Source: an uncultured Eubacteriales bacterium
GTDB lineage: Bacteria; Bacillota; Clostridia; TANB77; CAG-508
Length of the DNA: 64,000 nucleotides
Assembly: GCA_905203305.1 (NCBI GenBank)
Contig: CAJKVH010000002.1
Coordinates: 1-64,000, forward strand
Direction: 5' to 3'
Part shown: piece after piece, positions 43,830 through 53,516 of the stretch
Layout: every line of letters begins with the position of its first letter
How positions within the stretch are numbered: the first letter of the stretch is position 1
Program-made: the position numbers and the translations under genes
The notes under the pieces: generated by a model
Told to the model about the DNA's origin: nothing
Database searches by the model: none
Seen by the model: only the letters and a program-made list of their open reading frames with translations

Positions 43830-45395
43830 TTATTTATTTTCTAATATTTTTCTTTTTTTACAAATAGAAATGCTTAAAATTATTCCTATTCCAATTAATG
43901 CTATTCCTGATGCTATTAATACTTTTGTTCCTTTTCCCCCTGTTAGAGGCAGAGTATATCCTTTTGTATTTAATATTTTAAATACATTTGTGTCATCTAT
44001 TCTTCCATCTAAATTAGAGTCTTTTAAGCTTATATTATACGGTTTAGATTGTAAAAGATATCCATCTTTAGCTTTTATTTGTTTTATTTTATATTCTCCT
44101 TCATCTAATCCTTTTATTTTAGCTTCTCCTATATCATTTACTTCTATATCTGCTAAAGCTCCATCAGTATCTACTTCTGAAACATAATAGTTATTATCTG
44201 ATCCTTTTATAAAATAGATTTTTTCTCCCATTGAATCAATTATATTAAATTTACTTTTATCTAATTGTTGTGTTTGATTTTCTTTATCGACAAATTTTAT
44301 TTCCATATCATACGAAAATACTGTTACTTTTTCTGATATTTGTGTTTGAGCGCTTTCACTCTTATATGGATTGTTTGAATATTCTAAATATGCAGTATTA
44401 TTATTTCCATTTTCGTTTGTAATTAAGGTTTCATTTTTAGCTAGTTTTGACATATATTCTACTGTTATTGTCTTAAATTGTTTTATGTCATTATAGTCAA
44501 ATTCTATTTCTAATATTCTTTTATCTGATATTTCTGTTATATTTAATTTGTATTTATCTAAAGATTCTGAAACATTCATTCCAGTATCTTTTAGTCCTAA
44601 TATTAAAATAGAATTCTCATTTAATTCTAAGGATTTATCCATTTCATCTCTTATTACATATTTTTTTGATAAACTATTTTCTAAATATGATGGTACATCA
44701 GATTTTATTGTATAATATATATTATCTTTTGTACTAAAATTATCTTTTGTGTTATTTAGTCTTGTTACTGATTTTGTTATATTGGGTTTACTTGCTTTTA
44801 TTATTACTTTTTCATCTTCTAATTTCCATACTTTTTGCTCTAAATCAAATTTTGGTATTACATTTACAATTGATGGCGTATATACCATATACCCATTTTC
44901 TATTAATACAATATATGTTCCCATATCTACATTTGTAAACTTAACATTTCCTGTTAATTTTTCTTCTGTTACAGGGTACTCTTTTTCCCCTTCTGATACT
45001 TCTTCCATATATGGATTCATAGATATTTCACCTTTTCTTACTGCTGATATTATTTTATCGTACAACTCATTTGCCTCATTAGAATTGCTTTCAATTTTTT
45101 TATATACTTCTTCGGTTTTTGAATATTCTGGTATATTTTTATCTACCCATTCTTTTACTTCATCTACCCAATTGTATTTGTCTTTTGGTAGATTTAATTC
45201 TTCATCAAATTCTAATGATGCAATTTTATATAAACCTACTTTTACACCTTTTTCGATATTTGTAACATTTACATTTGATTGTTTTTTTGTTTCTTTAACA
45301 TCTGCAAAACTTATTTGACTTAAACCACTTACTGACATAATAAAAATTAAAACTAAATTTATGATTACGAATTTTTTTGCTTTATTAAGTATCAT
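43830..45395 (-). CDS. LPxTG pilin subunit with isopeptide-type (SpaA-like) domains
   Basis: 521 residues: signal peptide (about 1-31, FVIINLVLIFIMSVSGLSQISFA), pilin N-terminal region with GVKVGLYKIASLEFDEEL, a middle fimbrial backbone domain (SKPNITKSVTRLNN), and a SpaA/Cna-B-like domain near 380-480 (LDEGEYKIKQIKAKDGYLL, KPYNISLKD). The C-terminal sorting signal is LPLTG plus a hydrophobic helix and KKRK tail. It is probably polymerised by the adjacent class C sortase. AAAAGGAGGAAA precedes the ATG. The entire gene with its ribosome binding site lies between two perfect 29-bp inverted repeats. Confidence 0.9.
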   Translation of the reverse strand: MILNKAKKFVIINLVLIFIMSVSGLSQISFADVKETKKQSNVNVTNIEKGVKVGLYKIASLEFDEELNLPKDKYNWVDEVKEWVDKNIPEYSKTEEVYKKIESNSNEANELYDKIISAVRKGEISMNPYMEEVSEGEKEYPVTEEKLTGNVKFTNVDMGTYIVLIENGYMVYTPSIVNVIPKFDLEQKVWKLEDEKVIIKASKPNITKSVTRLNNTKDNFSTKDNIYYTIKSDVPSYLENSLSKKYVIRDEMDKSLELNENSILILGLKDTGMNVSESLDKYKLNITEISDKRILEIEFDYNDIKQFKTITVEYMSKLAKNETLITNENGNNNTAYLEYSNNPYKSESAQTQISEKVTVFSYDMEIKFVDKENQTQQLDKSKFNIIDSMGEKIYFIKGSDNNYYVSEVDTDGALADIEVNDIGEAKIKGLDEGEYKIKQIKAKDGYLLQSKPYNISLKDSNLDGRIDDTNVFKILNTKGYTLPLTGGKGTKVLIASGIALIGIGIILSISICKKRKILENK

Positions 45396-45412
45396 TTTCC
45401 TCCTTTTATTTT

Positions 45413-45441
45413 CATAGGTTGCATAGTTTATTAGATATAAA
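45413..45441 (-). repeat. Right arm of the 29-bp inverted repeat
   Basis: Begins CATAGGTTGC and ends GATATAAA. It is the exact reverse complement of 43791-43819. It sits between the pilin ribosome binding site and the promoter at 45512-45540, so inversion would detach the gene from its promoter. Confidence 0.95.
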
Positions 45442-45511
45442 TATTTAAATTTGATTTTTTGATTTAATTAAAAATTTTTCTAGAATAAATTTGAATTAAA
45501 TTTCAAGAATT

Positions 45512-45540
45512 ATATTAACATGATTTTTTTCTTTTAGCAA
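45512..45540 (-). promoter_or_regulatory. Promoter upstream of the pilin gene, outside the inverted repeat
   Basis: On the minus strand TTGCTA (45535-45540), 17 bases, TAATAT (45512-45517). It points toward the pilin gene and lies about 70 bases outside the right repeat arm. Confidence 0.65.
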
Positions 45541-45596
45541 TATTTTTCTACAATTTTTTTGTACTTTTCATCGCAAAATTCGACAAAAGACAACTT

Positions 45597-45640
45597 TAGC
45601 CATTTACTAGTTGGAATTTTTTTCAATTAGTAAATGGCTA
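45597..45640 (-). terminator. Hairpin downstream of the ABC exporter operon
   Basis: TAGCCATTTACTA pairs exactly with TAGTAAATGGCTA (45628-45640). The minus-strand T-run is weak. Confidence 0.65.
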
Positions 45641-45652
45641 AAACCCTATAAT

Positions 45653-47669
45653 TTATAATTCAAACTGACTATTATATAAATCAGCATAAAATCCTTTTTT
45701 CTCCATTAATTCATCATGGTTTCCTTGTTCTATAATATTTCCATTGTTAACAACTAATATTAAATCTGCATTTTTTATTGTTGATAATCTATGTGCAATA
45801 ATAAATGATGTTTTTCCTTCTGTTAATTTATCCATTGCTTTTTGAACAAGTTCTTCTGTTCTTGTATCTACATTAGATGTTGCTTCATCTAATATTAGAA
45901 ATGGCGTTTTGTTTAGCATTCCTCTTGCTATTGTTAATAATTGTTTTTGTCCTGCTGATACCTCGTCATTATCTGAAAGCTCTGTATCTAGTCCTTTTGG
46001 TAATGTTTTTATAAAATGATATAATCCTACTGTTTTACATACTTCTTTTACTTGTTCATCTGTTACGTTTTCTGTATTATAAACAATATTTTCTTTTATT
46101 GTTCCATCAAATAACCATGTATCTTGTAAAACCATTGTAAACAATTCATGTATGTTTTCTCTTGTCAATTCTTTTGTTGATACACCATCGATTTTTATAT
46201 CTCCAGAATTTATATCATAGAATTTCATAAGTAAATTTACAAGTGTTGTCTTTCCAGCTCCTGTTGGTCCTACTATTGCTATTTTTTGACCAGCTTTTGC
46301 TTTTGCACTAAAGTTTTGAATTGTTGGTTTTGGGTTATTATCATATTGGAATACTACATTTTCAAATTCTATATTTCCTTTCACTGTAGCTTTATCTAAT
46401 TTTTTTGTAAATTTACTTTCATCCTTCATTTCTTGTTCATCTATAAATTCAAATACTCTTTCGCTTGCAGCTCCTGTAGATTGAAGTGATGTCATTGCTT
46501 GTGCAATTTGAGAAAGTGGTGATGTAAATAGTCTTACATATGTAATAAATGCAACAATTACACCAAATGAAATCATGTCATTCATAGTTAAAATTGCACC
46601 AACTATACATACTGCAACATATCCGAAAGTTTCCTATAAAGTTCATTATAGGTTGCATAAGTCCTGATAAAAATTGGCTTTTCCTGTTTGCTTCGTATAC
46701 ACTTTTGTTTAATACATCAAATTTTTCATTTGCTGATTTCCCACCATTATATGCTTTTACTACATTTAATCCTGAATATATTTCTTCTATATGTCCATTT
46801 AATTTTCCAAGTTCTACTTGTCTTGCAACAAAGTATTTTTGTGATTTTCCTAAAATTCCAAACATAAATATAAATCCAATAAAACTTGATAATATAGCAG
46901 TAAGTGCCATTATCCAGTTTGTATAGAACATCATTATTATTGTTCCTAAAAATAAAATTATTGAACTAACTAATGTTGCTAATGATTGGTTCATACTTTG
47001 TGCTATTGTATCTATATCGTTTGTTACTCTAGATAATATATCTCCTATTGAGTGTTTATCATAATATCTTAGTGGCAATTTATTTATTTTATTAGATATT
47101 CTAGAACGTAAGCTTTTAGCAAATTTGTTTGCTACATCTGTCATTGCAATTGATTGGATAAATGTAAATAATGCACTTAAAATATATAAACTTGCTAAAA
47201 TTATTGCAATATGTTTTATCCCATCCATATCTATTTTAGGTTCTACAACTTTTTTTATGCTTTCTGGCATTTCATCAATTTTTGAATATAAATCTGTTGC
47301 TGAGCTGTTTTCATCCATTGAGCTCATCATTTCCATGAATTTTGTTTGATCTTCTACGCTTATTTTTGTTCCATCAATTTCAATTTCTTCGAAATTATTA
47401 GTCATAAAATTTGTTTGTACTTTTTCTGCTAAAAGTCCCATATTATCTTTATTTACAACTAGTCCTTCTGATATTTTATCAGTCAAATCTGATAATTTAT
47501 TTGGAGCAATTATAGACATTATAGAGCCTAGTATTGCTAAAACTATTGAAATAAAAATTAATATCTTAAAAGGTTTCAACTCTGAAAAAAGTCTCTTCAT
47601 TGCTCCTTTAAAATCTTTTGCTTTGTCGGTTGGGTTTCCACCTCTTCCCATTGGTCCTCCTCTAGGCAT
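45653..47669 (-). CDS. ABC exporter half-transporter (permease-ATPase), with an in-frame CGG that needs a +1 shift
   Basis: Second partner of a heterodimeric multidrug-type exporter. The zero frame from 47669 covers the membrane domain (six helices, about 30-350) to IMNFIGNF, then CGG at 46623-46625 and an early stop. Skipping the C gives GYVAVCIVGAILTMND and continues through the nucleotide-binding domain (Walker A GPTGAGKTT, signature SAGQKQLL, Walker B FLILDEATSNVD, H-loop AHRLSTI), about 671 residues in total. The start overlaps the partner gene by 8 bases. An N-terminal PRGGPMGRGG stretch and an extracytoplasmic insert near 75-150 are notable. Either an inactivating insertion, or CGG frameshifting as in three other genes. 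Confidence 0.88.
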
Positions 47670-49425
47670 TGTCTAACTCCTCCTTTGATAATTGTGATAA
47701 AGCTATTTGCTTATATACTTCACAAGTTTTTAATAATTCTTTATGTGTTCCTTCTCCTACAACTTTTCCTTCATCTAACACTAATATTTTATCTGCATTC
47801 ATAATAGTTCCAATTCTTTGTGCAACTATTAAGGTTGTAGCATCTTTAGTATATTTTTTTAATTCTTTTCTTAATATACTATCTGTTTTATAATCTAGTG
47901 CTGAAAAACTATCATCAAATATATAGATTTCAGGATCTCTTGCTATTGCTCTTGCTATTGAAAGTCTTTGTTTTTGTCCACCAGATACGTTTGTTCCACT
48001 TTGTGCCATTTGTGTATCGTATGTGTTTTCCATTTTTTCAACAAAGTCTTTTCCTTGTGCTACTTCTATTGCTTCTTTTACTTTTTCTTTTGAAATTTTA
48101 CCTTTTCCATTATCTCCATAGGCTACATTTCCTGTAACTGTATCATTAAATATAACTGCCTTTTGAGATACATATCCAATTTTGTTATATAAAAAGTTTA
48201 AATTATAATCTTTTACATTAACACCATCTACTAATATTTCTCCTTCGGTTGCATCATAAAATCTTGGTATTAAATTAATTAATGTTGATTTTCCTGAGCC
48301 TGTAGATCCTATAAATGCTACTGTATCTCCTTTGTTTGCCTTAAATGAAACATTACTTAAAACTGCATCTTCTCCATCTGGATATTTAAACCCAACATTT
48401 CTAAATTCTACAGTTCCTACTTCATTTGTTGTGTTTTTATCAATTGTTCCGCTTTTTACGGTAATTTCTGTATCTAGCACTTCATTTATACGGTTTGCAG
48501 AAACTTGGGCACGTGGTACCATCATAAATATCATTGCAAGCATTAAGAATGACATTATAACTTGCATTGCATATGAACTAAATACTACCATATTTCCAAA
48601 TATACTAATTTTATCTACCATTCCAGCATCTCTTATTAAATATGCTCCAACAAAATAAATTCCAAGTGTTAAGAAATACATTACTAAATACATTGTTGGT
48701 GATAATACTGAAAATGCTTTTTGGTTAAATAATTGCATGTTTGTAAGATCTGTATTTACATCTTCAAATTTATTTTCTTGATATTTTTCTGCATTAAATG
48801 CTCTTACAACTCTTATTCCTGTTAAGTTTTCTCTTGTTACTTCGTTTATTTTATCTGTTAATTTTTGTACTATTTTAAATCTTGGCATAACTATTGCCAT
48901 TAATATTCCTATAACAGATAATAGTGCTACAACTCCTATACTTGTTAAAGCACTCCATTGCCAACTCTTATTTAAAATCTTTGTTACCGCCCAAACTGCT
49001 GTAATTGGTGCTTTTATACTAAGTTGTAATCCCATTGAAACTAACATTTGAATTTGAGTAATATCATTTGTTGTTCTTGTTATTAAACTACTTGTTGAAA
49101 ATCCTTTTATCTCATTCATAGCTAAATTTCCAACTTTATTAAACAATTTTTTTCTTACTTTCATTGAAAAAGTTGCTGATATTCCAGATGCAATATATCC
49201 AACAATTACAGCTGATACTAAACTTCCCAATGCGCAAGCTATCATGTACCCTCCATTTTTAATAATTTCAGACATTTCGCTTCCTTCGGTTTGAACAAGT
49301 ACTGTAATTTCTGACATATAATCTGGCATTTTTAGTTCTAACCACACCTGACCTACTATTAGTACAACACATACTAAAGCAAGTATCCATTCTTTTTTAC
49401 CTAAGTTTTTCAATAATTTTAACAT
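47662..49425 (-). CDS. ABC exporter half-transporter (permease-ATPase), first partner
   Basis: 587 residues: six membrane helices (about 15-310) and a nucleotide-binding domain with Walker A GSTGSGKSTL, Q-loop YVSQKAVI, signature NVSGGQKQRL, Walker B IYIFDDSFSALD and H-loop AQRIGT (Gln in place of the usual His region, AQR). In heterodimeric exporters the first partner often carries degenerate catalytic residues, which the DDSFSALD ending (Asp in place of the catalytic Glu) fits. It overlaps the second partner by 8 bases. Substrate unknown. Confidence 0.92.
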   Translation of the reverse strand: MLKLLKNLGKKEWILALVCVVLIVGQVWLELKMPDYMSEITVLVQTEGSEMSEIIKNGGYMIACALGSLVSAVIVGYIASGISATFSMKVRKKLFNKVGNLAMNEIKGFSTSSLITRTTNDITQIQMLVSMGLQLSIKAPITAVWAVTKILNKSWQWSALTSIGVVALLSVIGILMAIVMPRFKIVQKLTDKINEVTRENLTGIRVVRAFNAEKYQENKFEDVNTDLTNMQLFNQKAFSVLSPTMYLVMYFLTLGIYFVGAYLIRDAGMVDKISIFGNMVVFSSYAMQVIMSFLMLAMIFMMVPRAQVSANRINEVLDTEITVKSGTIDKNTTNEVGTVEFRNVGFKYPDGEDAVLSNVSFKANKGDTVAFIGSTGSGKSTLINLIPRFYDATEGEILVDGVNVKDYNLNFLYNKIGYVSQKAVIFNDTVTGNVAYGDNGKGKISKEKVKEAIEVAQGKDFVEKMENTYDTQMAQSGTNVSGGQKQRLSIARAIARDPEIYIFDDSFSALDYKTDSILRKELKKYTKDATTLIVAQRIGTIMNADKILVLDEGKVVGEGTHKELLKTCEVYKQIALSQLSKEELDNA

Positions 49426-49448
49426 TTCTTTCTTCCTTTCTTCTCTTT

Positions 49449-49542
49449 CCCCATTTGGGGACTTAAGCTTTGGGAAATTAGCTTTTTAGTTGCTCTTTTT
49501 TAACATGTTTCCTCAAAAAATATACGTCCCCAAATGGGAATT
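49449..49542. repeat. Inverted pair of family A repeats
   Basis: CCCCATTTGGGGACTTAAGC at the left and ATACGTCCCCAAATGGGAAT at the right face each other across about 50 bases between tcdA and the exporter genes. Confidence 0.8.
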
Positions 49543-49627
49543 TAGTATCCATTATTATATAATATCGTTTTTAGCAATGTCAAGGTTTGTGTGCTAATTC
49601 ACAAAAATTTCACATTTTAAATTTAAC

Positions 49628-49664
49628 AAAAGCAATCACCTAAATACGTGATTGCTTTTTTATT
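49628..49664. terminator. Terminator downstream of tcdA
   Basis: AAAGCAATCAC pairs with GTGATTGCTTT around an 8-base loop, with A/T runs on both sides. Confidence 0.8.
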
Positions 49665-50424
49665 TAATATTTATTCCAATAATTTCTCTTACGATTTCTC
49701 CCGCTATCATTAGTCCTGCAACAGATGGTACAAAAGAAATGCTACCTGGAACTTGGTTTCTAATAGTACATTTTCTTGCTGTTCCTGGAGGGCAAATGCA
49801 ATTTTTTTTACAGCTACTCTCGCTATTATCATCTGGTTTTATAGGTTCTTCTTTTGAATATATAACTTTCAAATTTTCTATATTTCTTTTACGTAATTCT
49901 TTTCTCATAACTTTCGCAAGTGGACATATACTTGTTTTATAAATATCTGTAATCTCAAATCTTGATGGATCTAGCTTATTTCCTGTACCCATTGCGGAAA
50001 TTATAGGTATTCCTAGTTTCTTGCAGTTTACAACAAGTTCTATTTTAGCAGTAACGGTATCTATACAGTCAATTACATAAGTTAAATCTTCTGTTAATAT
50101 GTTTGAATTAGAGCCTGGCATATAAAATTCTTTGAAAATCTCTACATTAGCATTTGGATTTATTTCCAATATTCTATCTCTTGCAACCTCTACTTTGTAT
50201 TTTCCAACTGTTTTTCTTGTTGCTATTATTTGTCTATTTAAATTTGTTAAACATATTTTATCATCATCTACTAATATAAAATTCTGAACTCCTGCTCTTA
50301 CTAGACCTTCAACAACAAAAGATCCAACACCACCTAGCCCAAAAATTGCAACTTTTGCTTTATTTAATTTTTCTATACCTTCTTTTCCTATTAATAATTC
50401 TGTTCTTGAAAATTGACTTAACAT
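49660..50424 (-). CDS. tcdA: tRNA threonylcarbamoyladenosine dehydratase (TcdA-like, ThiF/E1 fold)
   Basis: 254 residues of the E1-like family that cyclises t6A37 of tRNA. ATP-binding IFGLGGVGSFVVEGLVRAG, DDDKICLTNLNRQI, VIDCIDTVTAKIELV, ISAMGTGNKLDPSRFEI and a Cys-containing SSCKKNCICPPGTA segment match TcdA. Start at 50424 with a weak ribosome binding site. Monocistronic. Confidence 0.9.
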   Translation of the reverse strand: MLSQFSRTELLIGKEGIEKLNKAKVAIFGLGGVGSFVVEGLVRAGVQNFILVDDDKICLTNLNRQIIATRKTVGKYKVEVARDRILEINPNANVEIFKEFYMPGSNSNILTEDLTYVIDCIDTVTAKIELVVNCKKLGIPIISAMGTGNKLDPSRFEITDIYKTSICPLAKVMRKELRKRNIENLKVIYSKEEPIKPDDNSESSCKKNCICPPGTARKCTIRNQVPGSISFVPSVAGLMIAGEIVREIIGINIK

Positions 50425-50580
50425 TTGTGTTTTCCTTTCATTTTAATTTTTTTTATTATAGCATCTTTTTGTACAATTGCAACTTTTTCAACATAATTTT
50501 TGTATTTTGGCAATAAAAAGAATCAATGATCAGTTGTATCTTTTCATTAATTCTTATATCTTTCAAACTTGTTTAATTTT

Positions 50581-50960
50581 TTATAATTTAGTTATTTCCT
50601 CTATTGTTAAATCTGTTATATCTTTTATCGTTTCTATATCAATCCCTTGTTCTTTCATCTTTTTGGCTATTTCTAATGTTTTCTTCTTTTGTCCTTGCGA
50701 AATTCCTTCGTTTAGTCCTTTATCATACCCTGCATCTTCAATTGCCTTTTGATCCATAATATATTTTTCTCGTAGTTCTGCAAGGTACCTTTCTTTTCCA
50801 TCTTGACTGATTTCTTCTAATACTTTTTTTGCTTTCTTTATTTCTTTATTAGACATATCTATCACCTTCGGATTCCTTATAAATTTAACTCAAGGATCTA
50901 ATGTAGAACCATTTTTATATTTCTCAAACTTGGGTAATTCAATTAATATATTTACATTTA
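50581..50960 (-). pseudogene. Remnant of an Rpn/YhgA-type nuclease (PD-(D/E)XK)
   Basis: Only the C-terminal part of this normally about 290-residue family remains. Translating the minus strand from 50960 gives LIELPKFEKYKNG, an in-frame TGA, then VKFIRNPKVIDM and EIKKAKKVLEEISQDGKERYLAELREKYIMD, ending in the family's GLNEGISQGQKKKTLEIAKKMKEQGID tail. The 5' part is missing, replaced by the end of copA. The segment after the stop could still give a 90-residue peptide from 50853, and short Rpn forms from internal starts exist in other bacteria, but decay is simpler. Confidence 0.75.
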
Positions 50961-50964
50961 TCTA

Positions 50965-53166
50965 TTATTTTTTCAATCTTAATGCATTTAACACAACTGT
51001 TAAACTACTAATTGTCATAGCAAAAGCTGCTATCATTGGATTCATCTTAACCCCTACTGGAATTAAAATACCACAAGCAATTGGTATCATACAAATGTTA
51101 TAGAAGAATGCCCAAAATAAATTTTGCATTATATTTTTTATTGTTTGTTTACTTATGTTTATAAATTCTTCTATTTTCTCTAAATTATCTGTCATTAAAA
51201 CAACTTCGGCAGAATCCATTGCTATATCTGTTCCTCCTGACATAGATACTCCAACATCTGATGTAACTAAACTTACACTATCATTTATACCATCTCCGCA
51301 CATCATTACTAAACCTTTTTCTTTTAATTTTTTTATCTCTTCTGCTTTTTGTTTTGGAAGCACATTTGCAATTACTCTATCCATTCCTAACTCTTTTGCT
51401 ATTGCCTTAGCTGTTTTTTCATTATCTCCTGTAAGCATAACTACATTTATGTTTTGTTTCTTTAAATCTTTTATTATTTTTTTACTTTCAGGTTTTATTG
51501 TATCTTTTACTCCTATTAGTGCAAGCAATTGATTATTTTTTGCAACATATAAAATACTGTTTCCCTCTTGAACAAGATTTTCTTCATCTTTTTCTTTGTC
51601 ATTTACAAAAATATTATTTTCTAGCATTAATTTTTTATTACCAATTAAATATTTTTCATTTTTGAAATTAGCAGTAACTCCATACCCCACAATAGATTTA
51701 AATTCTTTTACTTCATCAAGATTTTCTTCATTTTGTTCTACAAAGTTTACAATTGCTCTTGCTATTGGATGTTCTGATTTTCTTTCTATTTCTGCAACTA
51801 TTTTTAAAATTTTTTCATCTTCTATTTCACTATAATTATATATTTTAGAAAGTGTTAATTCTCCTTTTGTTAATGTTCCTGTTTTATCAAAACATATTGT
51901 TTTAATTTTACTTGCATTTTCAAATGCTTCACTTTGTTTTACTAATATTCCATTTTTACTTGCTCTTCCTGATGCTATTACTATAGCTAAGGGTGTTGCT
52001 AATCCTAAGCTACATGGACACGCAACAACTAAAACTGTTACAAATATGTTTATTGCAAACGCAACATTTTTACTTATTGCAAGCCACATAATAAATGCAA
52101 GTATTGCAATTACGATTATTGTTGGAACAAAATATCCACTTATCTTATCTGCAACTTTTGCTATAGGTGCTTTTGTATTTGTTGCTTCTACTACCAATCT
52201 TACAATTTCAGAAACTGTTGATTCTTTGCCTATTTTTTCTGCTTTATATTTTATTGTTCCTTCATAATTTATACTTCCTGCTATTACTTTTGATCCTTTT
52301 TCTTTTTTTACCGGTGTACTTTCTCCTGTTATAAATGATTCATTTACATGTGTTAAGCCATCTTCTACTTCTCCATCAACTGCTATTTTTTCTCCTGGTT
52401 TTGCAACTACAAAATCTCCTTTTTCTATTTCATCAAGTGTTACAATTTTTTCTTTCCCATCTCTTATAATTGTTGCATGGTTTGGTGTTATACTCATTAA
52501 TTGTTGCAAAGCTTCTTTTGTTTTGTCCTTATTTTTTCCTTCTATATATTTTCCTATTTTTATAAAAAATAAAACTATTGCTGCCGATTCAAAATATAAG
52601 CTTTCTAAATACCCTATTTCTCCTTTTGTAACTATCATAACTGTTCCAAAGATACTATATACATAACTTGCAAGTACTCCTATTGTTACCAAAGTATCCA
52701 TATTAGGAGTCTTGTGAATTAGATTTTTATATCCGTTTTTTATTACATCTCTTCCTATAAATATAACTATGCTTGTAAGAATAAATAAACTAATAGCATA
52801 ATTTGCTGGATGATGCATCATATCTAAGATTGGTATTGATGGCAAGCCAACCATATATGACATTGAAATATATAAAATTATAATTGATAAAATAGTTATT
52901 CCAATTAGCTTGAATTTTTCATTTGATTTTTTTCTTTCTTCTTTTTTGAAATTATCAATTCCTAAACTTAAAAAACCAGCTTTTTCTATATATTTTTCAA
53001 CTTGATTTAAATCTATTTTTTTATCGTCATATTCTATTACAGCATTATTCATTATTAAATTAACAGATGCAACTTTTACCCCTTCTTGTTTATTTAAATA
53101 TTTCTCTAATCCAGATGAACATGCACTACATGTCATTCCATCTATTTTTAGTACAACTTTTTTCAT
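50965..53166 (-). CDS. copA: Copper-exporting P1B-type ATPase
   Basis: 733 residues. One N-terminal heavy-metal domain (GMTCSACSSGLEKYL), eight membrane helices, TGES actuator loop, CPC metal site (ACPCSLGLATPLA), DKTGTLTKG phosphorylation site, SEHPIARAI (HP motif), MLTGDNEKTAKAIA and MCGDGINDS hinge. The CPC plus the N- and S-containing last helices (MNPMIAAFAMTISSLTV) fit Cu(I) export. The adjacent copZ supports copper specificity. Four bases separate it from copZ. Confidence 0.95.
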   Translation of the reverse strand: MKKVVLKIDGMTCSACSSGLEKYLNKQEGVKVASVNLIMNNAVIEYDDKKIDLNQVEKYIEKAGFLSLGIDNFKKEERKKSNEKFKLIGITILSIIILYISMSYMVGLPSIPILDMMHHPANYAISLFILTSIVIFIGRDVIKNGYKNLIHKTPNMDTLVTIGVLASYVYSIFGTVMIVTKGEIGYLESLYFESAAIVLFFIKIGKYIEGKNKDKTKEALQQLMSITPNHATIIRDGKEKIVTLDEIEKGDFVVAKPGEKIAVDGEVEDGLTHVNESFITGESTPVKKEKGSKVIAGSINYEGTIKYKAEKIGKESTVSEIVRLVVEATNTKAPIAKVADKISGYFVPTIIVIAILAFIMWLAISKNVAFAINIFVTVLVVACPCSLGLATPLAIVIASGRASKNGILVKQSEAFENASKIKTICFDKTGTLTKGELTLSKIYNYSEIEDEKILKIVAEIERKSEHPIARAIVNFVEQNEENLDEVKEFKSIVGYGVTANFKNEKYLIGNKKLMLENNIFVNDKEKDEENLVQEGNSILYVAKNNQLLALIGVKDTIKPESKKIIKDLKKQNINVVMLTGDNEKTAKAIAKELGMDRVIANVLPKQKAEEIKKLKEKGLVMMCGDGINDSVSLVTSDVGVSMSGGTDIAMDSAEVVLMTDNLEKIEEFINISKQTIKNIMQNLFWAFFYNICMIPIACGILIPVGVKMNPMIAAFAMTISSLTVVLNALRLKK

Positions 53167-53169
53167 AGG

Positions 53170-53376
53170 CTATTCTCCTTTAAATCCCGCATCTTCGATA
53201 GCTTCTTTTATTTTTTCTATACTTATTTTTGTTTCATCAAATTCTATTGTTGCTTCCGCTTTTTCCAATTCTACTTTTGCTTTGTTTACTCCTTCTAAAT
53301 TATTTAAAACTCTTTCTAATCTTGTAGAACAACCATTACAATGCATTCCTTCTATTTTTAAAACTACTTCTTTCAT
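53170..53376 (-). CDS. copZ: Copper chaperone, heavy-metal-associated domain
   Basis: 68 residues, a single ferredoxin-like HMA domain with GMHCNGCSTRLE near residues 10-20 (the CxxC metal site). It delivers Cu(I) to CopA. First gene of the copZA pair. No CsoR or CopY repressor gene is adjacent. Confidence 0.93.
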   Translation of the reverse strand: MKEVVLKIEGMHCNGCSTRLERVLNNLEGVNKAKVELEKAEATIEFDETKISIEKIKEAIEDAGFKGE

Positions 53377-53477
53377 AAATATCCTCCTATCTTTTTATTC
53401 TTTCCATATTTCCGATTTTCATCTTCTTTAACATTTTTATTTTATTCCCACTAGAGGTATGTGTCAATACCAAAAAA

Positions 53478-53516
53478 TAAAAATACTAGAGCTTTTTAGC
53501 TCCAATATTTTTATTT
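53478..53516 (-). terminator. Terminator hairpin after the CmpB-like gene
   Basis: AAAAATA-x-GAGCT pairs with AGCTC-x-TATTTTT on both strands just beyond the stop at 53511. Confidence 0.6.
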
